From: Chitinophaga polysaccharea
Lineage (GTDB): Bacteria; Bacteroidota; Bacteroidia; Chitinophagales; Chitinophagaceae
Reading direction: 5' to 3'
NCBI RefSeq assembly: GCF_007829335.1
Contig: NZ_VIWO01000002.1
Location: forward strand, 62,001 to 126,000
Length of the DNA stretch: 64,000 nt
Position 1 is the stretch's first letter. Every line of letters starts with the position of its first letter. Both the position numbers and the translations under genes were made by a program. The notes under the pieces were generated by a model. That model saw only the letters and a program-made list of their open reading frames with translations, was not told the DNA's origin and did no database searches. Positions 63,101-64,000 of this stretch are shown one piece after another.

Positions 63101-63260
63101 CGATTACCTGCAACAGGGAGTAGGGGGAGATAACAGCTGGGGCGCTAAACCGCATCCACAATACTTATTACCCTGCCGCCCTTATCAATATTCATTTACA
63201 TTAAGAAGATTAATGCCCGGCATGAACGCGGTACAACAAGCTAAACTAAGATTCGAATAG
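60171..63260 (+). CDS. GH2 beta-galactosidase-type glycosidase
   Basis: The 1029-residue protein has a signal peptide (KKIGLLFAICAGVTTGHAQT) and the five-domain LacZ layout: sugar-binding (50-220), immunoglobulin-like (225-340), TIM barrel (345-640), a second Ig-like domain, and a beta-sandwich C-terminal domain (about 740-1029). The acid/base Glu469 lies in WSLGNESGFG and the nucleophile Glu533 in IQCEYAHMMGN. The motif GVNRHEHDM at the barrel start is as in LacZ. It should cleave terminal beta-galactosides, or a related sugar, in the periplasm or on the surface after SusC/D uptake. It ends 1 bp before the next glycosidase gene. Confidence 0.93.
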   Translation: MYKKIGLLFAICAGVTTGHAQTNDWENPAKVAQHVLSPHAHFIPYTNAAAAVRRDSARAAVMLLDGTWQFHMARNPGARPGDFYRNDFDVSQWKKIRVPENWQTAGFDSYIFTDVEYPFKPDPPKVPADFNPVGSYRRNFELPANWKNKQVWIHLGAVNSFFYLWINGHYLGFSKDSKTPTEFDITPYLKTGANNVSIQVFRFSDGSYLEGQDMWKLSGIERSVYLVARPKLCVYDFFAKPLLVNQYRDGNLDLLLQLNRRPLPAEAGQRISVKLLDQDKTILTKEWQIGKDSSWEMNAGLTDIRSWNAERPALYTLVMTHYDRNGAELESIAHRIGFRTVEIKGGQLLLNGVPIHIKGVNRHEHDMYRARVISHEGMRHDIAVMKQYNINAVRNSHYPDTEEWYDLCDEYGIYLVDEANIECDGMSLTPLQTLSDKPEWEQAYLHRTKRMVERDKNYCSIITWSLGNESGFGNNFISTYKYIKAKDNTRPVQYEAAGSNPWTDIICPMYKSIYTLQQKYLPANDPRPIIQCEYAHMMGNGGGNLQDDWELFYQHPRLQGGFIWDFADQTFLKTDANGRQIWAYGADMGTVGATSDTSFCADGMLAADRTPHPQAFEVRKVYQNIQIRPAGTQWRIINRFDFTNLQDYTIRWKIRGDGADIATGLVPPLALAPGKDTLLTIALPGFTPNAGTHYYLHFETSSPDQAVVATEQYPLPTYIPVVKQVMDGPSLLVTEDGTIGNTLFKARFNKTTGWLDSYTSGNQSLLQAPLQPNFWRAATDNDIGNSGQIRCDIWQQALQNVELKQLKITPVNATRMEVKTIHYLPAVKVTYTTTYTVFVNGDINVVAEFMPADTTLPELPRMGMRMILPASYDQVSWQGRGPFDNYQDRKYAADIDVYTMPADALFHPYPRAQESGHRTDVSWMAMQDKDKSGWMFLSDTLLSAGVLHFDMAQLDFDRRQNKHGHSILNENGVWWDIDYLQQGVGGDNSWGAKPHPQYLLPCRPYQYSFTLRRLMPGMNAVQQAKLRFE

Positions 63261-63261
63261 T

Positions 63262-64000
63262 ATGAGGAAATGGTGGTGGTTATTGTGTTGCAGCACCCTT
63301 GCGGTAAAGGCGCAACAGGTAGACAGGCAGCAGTTTACAGACGTATTGGATATAAAGCATTTTGTAAAAAACAATGCTGATGTAGCCATCAATTTTTTTT
63401 CAGACATGGGGGCCTGGCATGCTTACGCATTGCCCGCACGCAGCGCCGACTACGGGGGTTTTATTGGCCCCCTGCTGATGGAAATGAACGGGCGATGGCT
63501 AAGCAACAGCATCGCGAAATTGCATGTATCTGTACAGGGCAAAACGTGGCAACCGGAAAATGGCACCGCACACTATTACCCTGGGCTGATAGAACAAAGT
63601 TACCGGCTGAAAGACATACGCGTGCGTCTGCGCCTGATTTTTACCAGCCGCACCACCGCCATGCTCCAGACAGAATTGACCAACCTGGGCCGCAAACCCC
63701 TCCGGCTGCACCTGCAGTGGGAGGGAAGCGTCTCCCTGCCATCAAAAGAATGGCAGCAGCATGGCCAACAACTGAGTACTAACGTAAATGGGCATACGTT
63801 CTATATCGATTATTTGTCTGCCGGCAAATGGAATATCCATTTCACAGATACCGGCTATACGTCGGCGAAAACGATCCTGTTACCGGCCAAAGGCCATTGG
63901 CAGGAAACGCAGCTCCAGAGCTACCGGCAGCAGGACACCGCCACTACCGGCTTTGACGTGGCATTACAACAAAACCGTTCCCGCTGGAATGGCTACCTGC
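63262..64000 (+). CDS. GH63/YgjK-like glycoside hydrolase (partial, 5' part)
   Basis: The ATG at 63262 opens a frame that stays open to the window edge, 246 residues so far. It begins with a signal peptide (RKWWWLLCCSTLAVKAQQ). It matches the N-terminal supersandwich domain of the YgjK/MGH1-type alpha-glycosidases: NFFSDMGAWHAYALPARSAD, GGFIGPLLMEMNGRWL, PGLIEQSYRLKDIRVRLRLI. Such enzymes act on alpha-linked glucose or mannose disaccharides. The catalytic (alpha/alpha)6 barrel would lie beyond the edge. It is packed directly behind the GH2 gene in the same operon. Confidence 0.8.
   Translation, partial: MRKWWWLLCCSTLAVKAQQVDRQQFTDVLDIKHFVKNNADVAINFFSDMGAWHAYALPARSADYGGFIGPLLMEMNGRWLSNSIAKLHVSVQGKTWQPENGTAHYYPGLIEQSYRLKDIRVRLRLIFTSRTTAMLQTELTNLGRKPLRLHLQWEGSVSLPSKEWQQHGQQLSTNVNGHTFYIDYLSAGKWNIHFTDTGYTSAKTILLPAKGHWQETQLQSYRQQDTATTGFDVALQQNRSRWNGYL

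Noticed and set aside
62478..63161. 227-codon minus-strand frame inside the GH2 gene
   Set aside because: It lies opposite conserved GH2 sequence and encodes a composition (many His, Cys, Arg, Ile) not seen in the real genes here.
1..64000. tRNA, rRNA, CRISPR arrays, prophage or insertion sequences
   Set aside because: No cloverleaf, ribosomal RNA, regular spaced repeat, integrase or transposase sequence was seen on either strand.

Overview
The window looks like chromosome of a Bacteroidota bacterium, most likely a Chitinophaga-like member of the Chitinophagaceae (inference). The support is two SusC/SusD pairs, an ECF sigma/FecR pair serving an STN-containing SusC, a type IX secretion sorting domain, DUF3347 and HYC_CC_PP proteins, a Bacteroidota-type promoter (TTTG, 18 bp, TAATATTT) and mid-40s GC. 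I see no rRNA, tRNA, CRISPR array, insertion sequence or phage gene.

Region 1 (1-5244, all minus): a partial DUF1259 lipoprotein, a ChrB-type chromate-resistance domain fused to an AraC DNA-binding domain, a PVC-type di-haem dehydrogenase, and an unrecognised membrane-anchored protein.

Region 2 (5437-18890) is a stress or dormancy island. It holds an ATP-cone/PD-(D/E)XK nuclease, a PolX-family protein whose polymerase site looks disabled, four two-domain universal stress proteins, Hsp20, a flavin/PNPOx-like protein, a LOG-family protein, a PAS histidine kinase translationally coupled to a receiver-CRP/FNR fusion regulator, two small unknown proteins, a membrane protein and a PfkB sugar kinase. 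Every divergent promoter region in the island carries one or two FNR/CRP-type boxes (TGA-N6-TCA, often TGAY-N4-ATCA), seven in about 1 kb of intergenic DNA. The fusion regulator is the obvious candidate reader. The content resembles the mycobacterial DosR dormancy regulon (USPs, Hsp20, PfkB, PAS kinase), but the regulator type differs and two DNA-processing proteins are added. This is the strongest candidate for an undescribed system here.

Region 3 (19056-33515): a VOC protein, an AraC regulator with a duplicated N-terminus, then a same-strand catabolic locus (TIM-barrel isomerase/epimerase, enolase-superfamily dehydratase, VOC protein, 2-hydroxyacid dehydrogenase, ThuA protein, a large lipoprotein joining SGNH-like, beta-propeller, HEAT and cytochrome c parts, SusC, SusD). 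It probably imports and oxidatively degrades a sugar or sugar acid.

Region 4 (33578-38170, minus): an unknown anchored protein, a TlpA-like thioredoxin lipoprotein or periplasmic protein, and a MacB/FtsX permease. Region 5 (38561-46551, minus): a Cu/Ag-type RND efflux operon (HYC_CC_PP protein, CusA broken into two ORFs, TolC-like protein, two CusB-like adaptors, DUF3347 protein). Region 6 (46750-53302, plus): an M24 aminopeptidase, a DUF885 lipoprotein, and an M43 secreted metalloprotease interrupted by an in-frame TAG. Region 7 (53452-end, plus): a polysaccharide-utilisation locus with ECF sigma factor, FecR, STN-SusC, SusD, GH2 beta-galactosidase and a partial GH63/YgjK-like hydrolase running off the window.
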